From: Streptomyces zhihengii
Lineage (GTDB): Bacteria > Actinomycetota > Actinomycetes > Streptomycetales > Streptomycetaceae
DNA length: 64,000 nt
Assembly (NCBI RefSeq): GCF_016919245.1
Contig: NZ_JAFEJA010000001.1
Location: forward strand, 186,001 to 250,000
Direction of reading: 5' to 3'
Below, one piece after another: positions 7,780-16,378 of the stretch. A model generated the notes under the pieces. That model made no database searches and was not told the origin of the DNA. It was given only the letters and a program-made list of their open reading frames with translations. The number at the start of each line of letters is the position of its first letter. Position 1 is the stretch's first letter. A program made the translations under genes and the position numbers.

Positions 7780-8627
7780 GCACGGCACCGACCGCACAGG
7801 CGCCCCACCGCACGGCGGGAGCCCGCGGCCCGCGCACCGCCCGGCCGCGGCTGGGCTGGGCGGCGGCCGACTCCTGGACCATGACCAGGCGCGAACTCGC
7901 CCACTGGGCACGGCAGCCCTTGCAGGTGGTGGTCGGGCTGGTGTTCCCGGTGATGATGCTGCTGATGTTCAGCTACCTGATCGGCGGGGGCCGGGGCGTC
8001 GAGGGGGACTTCACGGAGTACCTGGTGCCCGGCATGCTCACCATGACCATGGCCTTCGGTCTGGAGGCCACGATGCTCTCCGTCACCCAGGATCTGGGCA
8101 AGGGGGTCGTCGACCGCTTCCGCACCATGCCGATGACGTCCGGCGCGATCCTGGTCGGACGGAGCGTCGCGGACATGCTGCAGTCGGCGGTCGGGCTGAC
8201 GGTGATGATCGCCGTCGGGTACGCGATGGGCTGGCGCTGGCACGAGGGGTTCGTCCCGTTCCTGGGCGCGGTGGGGCTGTTGCTGCTGCTGCGGTTCGCG
8301 ATGCTGTGGATCGGCATCCATCTGGCGATGGTCGCGGGCAGGCCGGAGCTGGTGCAGGCGGTGCAGATCCTGGTGTGGCCCGTCAGCTTCCTCTCCAACG
8401 CGATCGCCTCCCCGGAGTCGATGCCTGCCTGGCTGGGCGCGGTCGTCGAGTGGAACCCCATGTCGGCGACGGCCACGGCGGTGCGCGGCCTGTTCGGCAA
8501 CCCGGGTGCGGTGGGCGACTCCTGGGCGGCCACGCACGCGGAACTGCTGGCGGTGGCGTGGCCGCTGGCGCTGGTGGCGGTGTTCTTCCCGCTGGCGGTC
8601 GGGCGGTTCAGGAACCTGAGCCGCTAG
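7776..8627 (+). CDS. ABC-2 type permease, DrrB family
   Basis: A 283-residue membrane partner of the upstream ATPase. A 45-residue cytosolic Ala/Arg-rich lead precedes [17 protein letters not shown] and six predicted membrane segments. The ABC-2 signature region ([21 protein letters not shown]) and the late conserved [14 protein letters not shown] / [18 protein letters not shown] blocks are typical of DrrB. The ATG overlaps the ATPase stop by 4 bp (ATGA) with GGAGGGA upstream. Together they should export a hydrophobic small molecule from the cytoplasm. Confidence 0.92.
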   Translation: MSTAPTAQAPHRTAGARGPRTARPRLGWAAADSWTMTRRELAHWARQPLQVVVGLVFPVMMLLMFSYLIGGGRGVEGDFTEYLVPGMLTMTMAFGLEATMLSVTQDLGKGVVDRFRTMPMTSGAILVGRSVADMLQSAVGLTVMIAVGYAMGWRWHEGFVPFLGAVGLLLLLRFAMLWIGIHLAMVAGRPELVQAVQILVWPVSFLSNAIASPESMPAWLGAVVEWNPMSATATAVRGLFGNPGAVGDSWAATHAELLAVAWPLALVAVFFPLAVGRFRNLSR

Positions 8628-8682
8628 CCGGCGGCACCGACGGCCGGGATGCGACGGTGCGTCGGGCGGGGCGACCGGGCGC

Positions 8683-9663
8683 TCAGGGCAGGCCGGCGAG
8701 CCAGTCGGTCAGCAGGCGGTTGACCTCGGCGGGGCGTTCCTGCTGGATCCAGTGGCCGCAGCCGTCGAGGACGTGGGAGGACATCAGGCCCGGCAGGGTG
8801 ACCGGGTACGCCTCGATCGCGTCGGCGAGCCAGGTGGTGGAGGCGTCCAGGCCGCCGCCGGCGAACAGGGACGGCTGGGTGAGGGGGGCGCCTTCGTGGG
8901 CGGCGAGGTCCTCCCAGTCGCGGTCCATGTTCCGGTAGCGGTTGAGTGCTCCGGTGAGGCCGGTGCGCTCGAACTCCCCCGCGTAGACGTCGAGATCGCG
9001 TTCGCCGAGCCAGGCGGGCGGCGGTCCGAGGGGGAAGCGTTCCCGCAGCGTCCCGGTGGGCCCGGAGACGAAGTGCGGGTCGGGGGCGCCGGGTGCGGGC
9101 ATCGTGCCGGCGGAGAGGGCGGCGTAGAAGCCCGCGAGCCAGCCGCGTACATCGGGTTCGATCTCGGCCTCGGCCCGGCCGGGCCGCTGGAAGTAGGAGA
9201 CGTAGAACTCCTCGTCGCCGCCCATCCGGGCGAAGACGTCGCTGGGGCGCGGCCCGCCGGGCGGGGTGTAGGGGACGCTGAGCAGCCCGACGGCACGGAA
9301 GACGTCCGGCCTGAGCAGGGCGGAGGCCGCGGCGATGTTGGCGCCCCAGTCGTGGCCGATGATCACGGCGGTGTCCTCGCCCAGCGCGTGGACCACCGCC
9401 GCGTTGTCCGCCACGAGTTCGGTCATCCGGTACGCGTCCACGGCGGCCGGCGCGGAGGAGCGGCCGTAGCCGCGGACGTCGACGGCGACCGCGCGGTGTC
9501 CCGCCGCCGCGAGGGCGGGGAGCTGGTGGCGCCAGGAGTACCAGCACTCGGGGAAGCCGTGGACGAGCAGGACCAGCGGCCCGGTTCCCTGCTCCACCAG
9601 GTGGATGCGGCCTCCCGGCGCGGGGACCAGCCGGTGGGTCGTCTCCGGTGCGTGCTGCGGCAT
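8683..9663 (-). CDS. Alpha/beta hydrolase, soluble epoxide hydrolase-like
   Basis: A 326-residue alpha/beta-hydrolase. The oxyanion motif HGFPE (35-39), the nucleophile D105 in GHDWGAN and H304 in CGHWIQQE match epoxide hydrolases, where Asp attacks the oxirane and forms an ester intermediate; a Ser in that place would mean an esterase. ATG 9661-9663 has AGGAGGAG upstream; the longer frame to 10215 is not supported. It is convergent with the ABC operon. The substrate is unknown; detoxification or xenobiotic epoxide opening is a reasonable inference. Confidence 0.9.
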   Translation of the reverse strand: MPQHAPETTHRLVPAPGGRIHLVEQGTGPLVLLVHGFPECWYSWRHQLPALAAAGHRAVAVDVRGYGRSSAPAAVDAYRMTELVADNAAVVHALGEDTAVIIGHDWGANIAAASALLRPDVFRAVGLLSVPYTPPGGPRPSDVFARMGGDEEFYVSYFQRPGRAEAEIEPDVRGWLAGFYAALSAGTMPAPGAPDPHFVSGPTGTLRERFPLGPPPAWLGERDLDVYAGEFERTGLTGALNRYRNMDRDWEDLAAHEGAPLTQPSLFAGGGLDASTTWLADAIEAYPVTLPGLMSSHVLDGCGHWIQQERPAEVNRLLTDWLAGLP

Positions 9664-10015
9664 ACGTGCTCCTCCTGCGTCGTCGGCCGGTGCGGCCCTC
9701 GGGCCGGCGTCGGTCCGGGCCGGTCTCCCGGGCCCCGTTCCGATCATGCGCAATGCCGCCGCGCCGGGCCGTGTTCCTTGCCGTTCCGGCAAAATCCCGG
9801 GCCCGGCGGGTCCGCGTCGCGGAATCGGGGCCCGGTTTCGGGAACGCTCCGGCGCGGCGGGGCCGCGGGCCGTCGGGCGGTGTCCGAGATGGCGTCGGAG
9901 CGCGGCCGGAAGGTGACTTTCTGCACCCGCTCGCAGTCGGATAGTAATGGCGCGGTGCCTGGCATGGTCCGCCGACGGTCGGCGGCGGTCCAGGACGCCG
10001 AGAGGGGAATGACCC
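9664..10015. other. Intergenic region between divergent genes
   Basis: 352 bp between the epoxide hydrolase and the Cys-repeat protein. It contains an AT-richer patch (GGATAGTAATGG, near 9938-9950) that may hold the -10 of the secreted-protein gene, and Arg/Gly-rich open frames that I regard as noise. No gene or clear hairpin is seen. Confidence 0.5.
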
Positions 10016-10378
10016 GTGACCCGCACCCGCTCCAGAGTCCTGACCGCGATGGCGGCCGCCGCCCTCGCGTTCACCGCGAGCCCGGCCACCGCCGCGCCCG
10101 GTGACACGCTCAACATGTGTGCCAGCGCGCTGACGCCGAGCGGGTGGGTCGACGTCCAGTGGTGGAACAGCAGCGGCTGCGGGTCGGGCTTCACGCCCAA
10201 CTCCAAGCAGATCAAGGACCTTCAGGGCTACCCGGTCGGCACCCAGGTCAACGCCTGCGCCTCCACCTGGCCGCCAGCGGGCTGGACCATCGTCAGCACC
10301 TACTACACGAGCTCCTGCCGCTACTCGGCCGTGCCGAGCCTGGACCCCAACAGCTGGACGCTGAAGCGCACTTCCTGA
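10016..10378 (+). CDS. Small secreted protein with a duplicated Cys-Cys module
   Basis: A 120-residue protein with a Sec signal peptide (cleavage near ATAA, residue 27). The mature part holds exactly four Cys (C35, C55, C81, C101) in two matching 21-residue modules: CAS....P.GW..V......SS.C occurs at 35-55 and again at 81-101, so each pair has the same 20-residue spacing. The modules are linked by GFTPNSKQIKDLQGYPVGTQ. Two intramodule disulfides are likely after export. GTG 10016 follows GAGGGGAA. I do not recognise the family; an extracellular binding or inhibitor-like role is possible but not shown. Confidence 0.85.
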   Translation: MTRTRSRVLTAMAAAALAFTASPATAAPGDTLNMCASALTPSGWVDVQWWNSSGCGSGFTPNSKQIKDLQGYPVGTQVNACASTWPPAGWTIVSTYYTSSCRYSAVPSLDPNSWTLKRTS

Positions 10379-10447
10379 CGCCTGCCGGGGGCGCCGGCCA
10401 CGGGCGGCACGGTCGGCCCGGCCGGTGTCCCCGCGGCGGGGGCGACG

Positions 10448-11866
10448 TCAGTGGCCGCGGCGGATCCGGGCGGCCTTGCGGGCCTCGGCCGTCCGGCGGG
10501 CCTCCGCCGTTCTGCGGGACTCCTTCTTCGGCGCGTTGCCCAGGCCCTTGAACGGGGTGTTGCCCTTGGCGGCCCGGTCGGCGACGGGAGGCCGCCGGGC
10601 GCCGGTGATGGCGGTCAGCCGCGCCTCGCCGGAGCGCACCTGGGTGACGGTGGGCCGGACGCCCGCGTCGTGCATCATCCGGTTCACGTCGCGCCGCTGG
10701 TTCGGTGTGACGAGGGTGACGACGCTGCCGGACTCCCCCGCGCGGGCCGTGCGGCCGCCGCGGTGGAGGTAGTCCTTGGCGTCGGCGGGCGGGTCGACGT
10801 TGACGACGAGGTCCAGCGCCTCGACGTGGATGCCGCGGGCGGCGACGTTGGTGGCCACCAGCACGGTGATCTCGCCGTTCTTGAACTGCGCCAGCGTGTG
10901 GGTGCGCTGCGGCTGCGACTTCCCGCTGTGCAGGGCGGCGGCCCGGATGCCGCCGGCCCGCAGATGGCGCGTGAACTGGTCGACGCCGGCCTTGGTGTCC
11001 AGGAACATGAGCACGCGGCCGTCGCGGGCGGCGATCTCGGTGGCCGTGGCGTACTTGTCCGCGGGGTGCACGTTCAGCACATGGTGCTCCATCGTGGTCA
11101 CCGAGCCCGCCGCCCGGTCGACGGTGGCGAGGACCGGGTCGCGCAGATAGCGGCCGACGAGGTGGTCGACGTTGCGGTCGAGCGTCGCCGAGAAGAGCAT
11201 CCGCTGCCCGTCGGGCCGCACCTGGTCGAGGAGCTCGGTGACCTGGGGCAGGAATCCCAGGTCGCACATCTGGTCGGCCTCGTCCAGCACGGTGATCCCC
11301 ACCCGGTCCAGGTGGCAGTCCCGGCGTCCCACCAGGTCGGCCAGCCGCCCGGGGGTCGCGATGACGACCTCGGCGCCGTCCCGCAGGGCGCCGGCCTGCC
11401 GGCCGATGGACAGGCCGCCGACCACCGTCGCCGTCCGCAGGCCGAGGGCCTGGGCGTACGGCGTGAGGACGTCGCTCACCTGCTGGGCGAGCTCGCGGGT
11501 GGGCACCAGGACGAGTGCGAGCGGGCGCTTGGCGTCGGCGCGGCGGCCGGCCGTGCGGACGAGCAGGGCGAGCCCGAAGGCGAGGGTCTTGCCGGAGCCC
11601 GTCCTCGCGCGGCCCACGACGTCCTGCCCCGCGAGGGCGCCGGGCAGGGTGGCCGCCTGCACGGGAAACGGTTCGCGTACGCCGGCGGCGTCCAGCACCC
11701 GCATCACCTCGGCGGGCAGCCCGAAGGCGGCGAACGTCGTGGCGGGGGACGGCTCGGTGCCGGGTGTCCGTGCCGTGTCCGCGCCCGGTGCCGTGGCGGC
11801 TCCGGGGCGGGTGGTCTCGGGGCGGCTGGTCTCGGCGTTCCGGTCTGCCGGCGGCTTCGCGTTCAT
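10448..11866 (-). CDS. DEAD-box ATP-dependent RNA helicase
   Basis: A 472-residue RhlE-like RNA helicase. After a low-complexity N-terminus come the Q motif (FPVQ, Q70), motif I ARTGSGKT (87-94), PTRELA (122-127), TPGR (171-174), DEAD (195-198), SAT (226-228), and in the second RecA domain VATNVAARGIH and HRGGRTARAG. The C-terminus is a short basic tail (KAARIRRGH) that may bind RNA. ATG 11866 has GGAAGGG before it. DEAD proteins remodel RNA and ribonucleoproteins in the cytoplasm, in bacteria often during cold stress, ribosome assembly or decay; which of these applies here is not visible. Confidence 0.95.
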   Translation of the reverse strand: MNAKPPADRNAETSRPETTRPGAATAPGADTARTPGTEPSPATTFAAFGLPAEVMRVLDAAGVREPFPVQAATLPGALAGQDVVGRARTGSGKTLAFGLALLVRTAGRRADAKRPLALVLVPTRELAQQVSDVLTPYAQALGLRTATVVGGLSIGRQAGALRDGAEVVIATPGRLADLVGRRDCHLDRVGITVLDEADQMCDLGFLPQVTELLDQVRPDGQRMLFSATLDRNVDHLVGRYLRDPVLATVDRAAGSVTTMEHHVLNVHPADKYATATEIAARDGRVLMFLDTKAGVDQFTRHLRAGGIRAAALHSGKSQPQRTHTLAQFKNGEITVLVATNVAARGIHVEALDLVVNVDPPADAKDYLHRGGRTARAGESGSVVTLVTPNQRRDVNRMMHDAGVRPTVTQVRSGEARLTAITGARRPPVADRAAKGNTPFKGLGNAPKKESRRTAEARRTAEARKAARIRRGH

Positions 11867-12111
11867 GGGGGCCCTTCCGTGGTCCGACGCCCGCAAGGAA
11901 CAGGGGCCCGTGCCGTGTGGCGCGGACCCCGGAACGTCGAAGCGCGGCCTCCATTTTACCAGCGGGTCAGGGGCCCTCTTCCCGCTCCCGCCGCGGTCCG
12001 CGGCGGGACGGAGCGATACTGATCGTGACAGCCGCCCCGCCGCCCGGCGGCCCGGAAGCGGGCCGGGCGGGTGGAGGGGCACCGTGCCGACGTCTTCGAG
12101 GGGAGCCGTTC

Positions 12112-12774
12112 ATGACCGCGGCGAACACGACCACGGCGAAAGACCTGTTCATCATCGCCATGGACACGGGGCCCGACCATGCGGTGGGGCAGGGCGACCT
12201 GTCGCTGGCGCTCGCGGGGGCCGAGCTGATCGATCTGCTCGGCTCGGGATCCGTCACGGTCGACGGCGACCGCGTCGTGCCCGGCCAGGCGCCCGCGCCG
12301 GACGACCGGCTGCTCCGTGAGGCGGCGGCACTCCTCACCCGGCAGCCGCCGTACGAACCGGTCGAGGACTGGCTGTGGCGCCGGGGGCGTGAGCTCGCCG
12401 CCGCCTACCGGGACGCGCTGGAGGCGGAGGGCGGGCTGACGCGCGCGGGCGGCGACCGGTCGCTGTTCGGCACCCGGCGCGTGGAGCCGGCCGACACCCC
12501 CGCCCGCCGCCGCGCGACGGAACGCCGCGCGGAGGGCGAGCCCGTCCTCACCGCCCTCGGCGCGGCCGTGGGCATCGACGACGGGGAGTCCGCCGGTGCG
12601 GACGCCGACGAAGCAGGCGGCGGGGAAGCAGGCCTGCTGCCGCCGGCTCTCGGCGACGAGTCGGTGACGGCCGTGGTCGCCGCCGTCCATGACGCGGTCA
12701 TGGAACTGGAGGCGGTCCGCCAGCGGCGGACCATCGAGAACGCGGCCTTCGCCAACGTCTGGCGCGGCCCTTGA
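12112..12774 (+). CDS. GPP34 (GOLPH3/Vps74-like) family protein
   Basis: A 220-residue protein of the GPP34 family, the fold of the eukaryotic Golgi phosphoprotein 3. The hallmark LSLALAGAELIDLLGSGSV (30-48), a DRVVPG beta turn, WLWRRGRELAAAYRDALEAEGG and the late RRRTERRAEG helix are present. Bacterial members are mostly actinobacterial and of unknown role; the eukaryotic ones bind PI4P and glycosyltransferase tails. An acidic insert (ESAGADADEAGGGEAG) separates the last helices. GAGGGGAG precedes ATG 12112. The stop codon is the first triplet of a 31-bp tandem repeat. Confidence 0.82.
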   Translation: MTAANTTTAKDLFIIAMDTGPDHAVGQGDLSLALAGAELIDLLGSGSVTVDGDRVVPGQAPAPDDRLLREAAALLTRQPPYEPVEDWLWRRGRELAAAYRDALEAEGGLTRAGGDRSLFGTRRVEPADTPARRRATERRAEGEPVLTALGAAVGIDDGESAGADADEAGGGEAGLLPPALGDESVTAVVAAVHDAVMELEAVRQRRTIENAAFANVWRGP

Positions 12775-12870
12775 GCCGCGCCGCGCGGGGCCGGTGAGCC
12801 CCTGAGCCGCGCCGCGCGGGGCCGGTGAGCCCCTGAGCCGCGCCGCGCGGGGCCGGTGAGCCCCTGAGCC
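12772..12870. repeat. 31-bp tandem repeat starting at the GPP34 stop codon
   Basis: Three identical 31-bp units (12772-12802, 12803-12833, 12834-12864), each beginning TGAGCCGCGCCGCGCGGGG and ending GTGAGCCCC, followed by a degenerate fourth unit. The first TGA is the stop of the GPP34 gene. 31 is not a multiple of 3, so later copies fall in other frames. Confidence 0.9.
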
Positions 12871-12910
12871 GCGCCGCGCCGCGTGCGGCGGGTGAGCCTG
12901 GCCGGCCGAG

Positions 12911-13102
12911 CAGGGCCGGGCCCTCGCGAATCGATCCCGGCCCAGCAACGCCCCGCGCGGTACGCAAACCGGGTCCGACCGGGCAGCCCCGGGCGCGGCC
13001 CCTGAGCCGGCGCGGCCCAACAGGGCCGGGCCCTCGCGAACCGGCCCCGGACGGGCAACGCCCCGCGCGGTACGCGAACCCGGTCCGGCCGAGCAGCCCC
13101 GG
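12911..13102. repeat. 110-bp-period imperfect direct repeat
   Basis: An 82-bp block beginning CAGGGCCGGGCCCTCGCGAA at 12911 recurs at 13021 with scattered substitutions, including the shared CAACGCCCCGCGCGGTACGC. With the 31-bp array it fills the 407-bp gap between the GPP34 and alcohol dehydrogenase genes; no gene is visible there. Confidence 0.85.
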
Positions 13103-13181
13103 GGCCGCGCCCCCGCGCGCTCCGCGCACCGGCTTCGTCGCGGGGGTGCCGGGTGCGTGGCGTGTGGTCGGGGGGCGCGAG

Positions 13182-14249
13182 CTACGCCGCCCTGACCTCG
13201 TCGTGGCGGGGGCCGCCGAGGACGACCTTCAGGGCGCCTGTGTCCGCGGCGCGGGAGAAGACGTCGTACGCCTCGCTCATCTGCCCCAGTTCGAAGCGGT
13301 GGGTGACCAGTTCGCGCCCGGCGGGAAGCCGCCCGGCGGCGGTCATCCGCAGCAGCAGGGGCGTGGAGTGGGTGTCGACGAGGCCGGTGGTGATCGTCAC
13401 GTCCTTGATCCACAGGTCTTCGAGGTGGAGGGCGGCGGGCTTGCCGTGGACGCCGACGTTGGCGACGTGGCCGCCGGGCCGGACCATCCGGGTGCACAGT
13501 TCGAACGCCTCCGGCACGCCGACCGCCTCGACCACGGCATCGGCCCCGAGGCCGTCCGTGAGGTCCCGGACGAGGGCCTCGGGGTCCTCGGCGGCGTTCA
13601 CCGTGGCGTCCGCGCCCATCCGCCGCGCCGCTTCGAGGCGGGACTCGGCGAGGTCGACGGCGATGATCCGGCCGGGTGTGAAGAGCTGCGCCGTCGCGAC
13701 GGTCGCCAGTCCGATCGGGCCCGCGCCCACCACGACGACGGTGTCACCGGGCCGCACCCGTCCGTTGAGGACGCCGACCTCGTAGGCGGTCGGGAAGATG
13801 TCCGCCAGCAGCACCGCGTCCTCACCGGGCACGGCGGCGGGCAGCGGGTGGACCGAGAGGTCCGCGAACGGGACGCGGACGTACTCGGCCTGGGTCCCGT
13901 CGATGAGATGCCCGAGCACCCAGCCGCCGCCTCCGCGGCACTGCCCGTAGCGGTTCTCCCGGCAGAACCCGCAGCGGCCGCACGCGGAGATGCACGAGAC
14001 GAGTACGCGGTCCCCGGGGCGTACGCCGCGGACCTCGCCGCCGGTCTCGACGACCTCGCCGACCGCCTCGTGTCCGAGGACCGTCCCGGGTGCCACCTCG
14101 GGTACGTCGCCCTTGACGATGTGCAGATCGGTGCCGCAGATGGTGACGGCGTCGACCCGCACCACCGCGTCGGCCGCGTCCTTGACGGCGGGGTCCGGGA
14201 CGTCCTGCCAGGACGTCTGTCCGGGACCGTGGAACACCAGTGCCTTCAT
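13182..14249 (-). CDS. Zinc-dependent alcohol dehydrogenase (MDR superfamily)
   Basis: A 355-residue medium-chain dehydrogenase. Catalytic zinc ligands are C38 (TICGTDLH) and H60-E61 (GHEAVGEV), structural zinc is held by C90, C93, C96 and C104, and the NAD(P)-binding fold shows VVVVGAGPIGLATV. Members oxidise primary or secondary alcohols or polyols with NAD(P). ATG 14249 has AGGAAGGA upstream. It is divergent from the GAF histidine kinase and sits at the edge of a stress block with universal stress and CBS proteins, the setting of similar dehydrogenases in the Streptomyces Osd / mycobacterial Dos regulons. A GGGCCG-type palindrome lies 63-76 bp upstream. Confidence 0.93.
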   Translation of the reverse strand: MKALVFHGPGQTSWQDVPDPAVKDAADAVVRVDAVTICGTDLHIVKGDVPEVAPGTVLGHEAVGEVVETGGEVRGVRPGDRVLVSCISACGRCGFCRENRYGQCRGGGGWVLGHLIDGTQAEYVRVPFADLSVHPLPAAVPGEDAVLLADIFPTAYEVGVLNGRVRPGDTVVVVGAGPIGLATVATAQLFTPGRIIAVDLAESRLEAARRMGADATVNAAEDPEALVRDLTDGLGADAVVEAVGVPEAFELCTRMVRPGGHVANVGVHGKPAALHLEDLWIKDVTITTGLVDTHSTPLLLRMTAAGRLPAGRELVTHRFELGQMSEAYDVFSRAADTGALKVVLGGPRHDEVRAA

Positions 14250-14311
14250 GACCTCGTCCTTCCTGCTCGCGCTCTGCTGCCAGCCTTGCCCCGGCGGGCG
14301 GGCGGGCGCAT

Positions 14312-14325
14312 GGGCCGTTCGGGCC
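14312..14325 (-). promoter_or_regulatory. Dos/Osd-like palindrome upstream of the alcohol dehydrogenase
   Basis: GGGCCG-TT-CGGGCC, one arm mismatch from a perfect 14-bp inverted repeat, 63-76 bp upstream of the dehydrogenase start. It is immediately followed by CGAAAGGTCCC. Similar 14-bp boxes precede three other genes of this block. Confidence 0.6.
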
Positions 14326-14474
14326 CGAAAGGTCCCGGACGTACCCCCGTGCGCCCCGGCCGGACGGGGCCCGCCGGTGCGGGGCGCGTCCGGGGCGGCA
14401 CGGTGGGGTGGCGGCGGTCCCCGCCGACGGCGATCTACGGTGGACCACGGGTGCCGCTGGGAGCCGGAGGTCAG

Positions 14475-16208
14475 ATGAACGACAGAGCGCCGCGAGCAGT
14501 CGACCAGCTCTCGCAGCTCCGGCTCGACGAGCTGCTGGGCGAACTGCAGGTGCGCCTCGACGCGGTCCGCGGCACCCGGGACCGGGTGCACGGTCTGCTG
14601 GAGGCGGTGATCTCCGTCGGCACCGAGCTCGACCTGTCGTCCGCGCTGCGCCGGATCGTCGAGGCCGCCACCGTGCTGGTGGACGCGCGGTACGGCGCGC
14701 TCGGTGTGATCGGCGAGGACGGGCTGCTCTCCGAGTTCGTCCCGGTCGGCGTGAGCGACGAGCAGTGGGCGGCCATCGGGGATCTGCCGAGCGGGCACGG
14801 ACTGCTGGGCGAGCTGATCCGCCATCCCGAGCCGCTGCGGCTCGCGGAGCTGTCCGAGCACCGCTCGTCCTACGGTTTTCCGCCGCATCACCCGCCCATG
14901 CACTCCTTCCTGGGGGTGCCGATCCGGGTGCGCGACAAGGTCTTCGGCAACCTGTACCTCACGGAGAAGCGCAGTGCCGAGGAGTTCGACGCGGACGACG
15001 AGGTGGTGCTCTCGACGCTGGCGGTGGCCGCGGGCGTGGCGATCGACAACGCCCGGCTCTACGAGGAGGCCCGCCGGCGCGAGAGCTGGCTCGCGGCGAG
15101 CGCCGAGGTGACGGGCAGGCTGCTGTCCGGGCGTCCGCGCGGCGAGGTGCTGGATCTGATCCTGACGCGGGCCCGGGGCAATGTGGCGGCCGACGCGGGC
15201 TTCGTCGCGGTGCCCGTCGAGGGCACCCGGCGGCTGCGGGTGGTGCTGGCCGTGGGTCTGAACGCGGAACGGCGGCACGGCATGCTGCTGCCCGACGCGG
15301 ACGGCTTCGTCGGGGCCGCGTACTCGGCCGCCGAACCGGTGACCGGCACGGACATCGCCCGGGACGCCCGTGCCCGGGACGACGCGGAGTGCTGGACGGG
15401 CCTCGGTCCGGCGGTGGCGGTGCGGCTCGGCTCGGGCGGTGTGGTGCGCGGGGTCCTGGTGCTCGCCAGGAAGAGCGGCGGCGCCGCCTTCACCGGCGAG
15501 GAGACCGGGCCGCTGATGGACTTCGCGGGGCAGGCGGCGCTCGCGATGGAGCTCGCGGAGCGGCGCAGCGACGCGGAGCAGATCGCCATCCTGGAGGAAC
15601 GCGACCGGATCGCGCGCGACCTGCACGACCTGGCCATCCAGCGGCTGTTCGCCACCGGTATGACCTTGCAGAGCGCGCAGCGCTTCGTGGAGCACCCGCA
15701 GGCGAGCGAGCGGTTGCAGCGTGCCGTCGACGACCTGGACGCGACGATCAGGATCATCCGCTCCACCATCTTCGGCCTGCGCACCCACGACTCGGAGCCC
15801 GGCGGCACGCAGTCGCTGCGCAGCCGTATCGCCCAGGCCGTCGAGGGCGCGGGCGCCGCGCTGGGCTTCCCGCCCGCGCTGCGGGTGGAGGGGCTGCTCG
15901 ACTCCCGGGTCCCCGGGCCGGTGGGCGACCATCTGGTGGCCGTGCTCGTGGAGGCGCTCTCCAACGCCGCCCGGCACGCGCGGGCGCGCTCGGTGGACGT
16001 GCACCTCACCGTGACGTCCGAACGGCTCACCCTGACGGTGGCCGACGACGGCGTCGGCATCGGCCCCGACCCGGCCAGGAGCGGGCTGAGGAACATCGAG
16101 GAGCGCGCCCGGGTGGTCGGCGGCACCGCCGAGGTGGGCCCGCGCGCCCGGGGCGGCACCCGGCTGACCTGGACGGTGCCGCTGGGCGGCGGGACGGACG
16201 GTTCCTGA
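14475..16208 (+). CDS. GAF-GAF sensor histidine kinase (DosS/DevS-like)
   Basis: A 577-residue cytosolic sensor kinase with no membrane segment. A short coiled N-terminus leads into GAF1 (about 48-195, with FPPHHPPMHSFLGVPIRVRD), GAF2 (about 225-360), a HisKA_3 dimerisation helix with the phospho-acceptor H384 (RIARDLHDLAIQRLF) and a HATPase_c domain (N box ALSNAARHA, G box VADDGVGIG). This order and the GAF1 motif follow the DosS/DevS family, where GAF1 binds heme and senses O2, NO or CO; heme binding here is inference. GGAGG precedes ATG 14475. The partner response regulator is not in the window, so it must be encoded elsewhere. It may drive the palindrome-bearing genes around it. Confidence 0.92.
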   Translation: MNDRAPRAVDQLSQLRLDELLGELQVRLDAVRGTRDRVHGLLEAVISVGTELDLSSALRRIVEAATVLVDARYGALGVIGEDGLLSEFVPVGVSDEQWAAIGDLPSGHGLLGELIRHPEPLRLAELSEHRSSYGFPPHHPPMHSFLGVPIRVRDKVFGNLYLTEKRSAEEFDADDEVVLSTLAVAAGVAIDNARLYEEARRRESWLAASAEVTGRLLSGRPRGEVLDLILTRARGNVAADAGFVAVPVEGTRRLRVVLAVGLNAERRHGMLLPDADGFVGAAYSAAEPVTGTDIARDARARDDAECWTGLGPAVAVRLGSGGVVRGVLVLARKSGGAAFTGEETGPLMDFAGQAALAMELAERRSDAEQIAILEERDRIARDLHDLAIQRLFATGMTLQSAQRFVEHPQASERLQRAVDDLDATIRIIRSTIFGLRTHDSEPGGTQSLRSRIAQAVEGAGAALGFPPALRVEGLLDSRVPGPVGDHLVAVLVEALSNAARHARARSVDVHLTVTSERLTLTVADDGVGIGPDPARSGLRNIEERARVVGGTAEVGPRARGGTRLTWTVPLGGGTDGS

Positions 16209-16240
16209 CCGACCGGGCCGCCGGGGGCGTCGGGTGCGGG

Positions 16241-16272
16241 ATCCGGGAATCCGGGAATCCGGGGATCCGGGG
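16241..16272. repeat. 8-bp tandem repeat (ATCCGGGA/G x4)
   Basis: Four consecutive octamers, two ATCCGGGA and two ATCCGGGG, just after the kinase gene. It is a microsatellite that could vary by slippage; it lies outside the adjacent operator. Confidence 0.85.
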
Positions 16273-16298
16273 CGGGAGGGTCCCCCGGGCAACGGGCG

Positions 16299-16312
16299 GG
16301 CCCGATCGGCCC
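16299..16312 (+). promoter_or_regulatory. Dos/Osd-like palindrome upstream of the first CBS-BON gene
   Basis: GGCCCG-AT-CGGCCC (one arm mismatch), 67-80 bp upstream of ATG 16379. It has the same architecture as the boxes at 14312, 17121, 17141 and 19023. Confidence 0.6.
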
Positions 16313-16378
16313 TGTGGCCGCGCCGCCGCGCGTGTGAGGGTGGGAATCGGCCCCGTACCGGCTCCGGAGGGATCAGCC

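Noticed and set aside
12772..13102. Possible CRISPR or attachment-site array
   Set aside because: The 31-bp units are directly adjacent and there are no integrase or Cas genes nearby.
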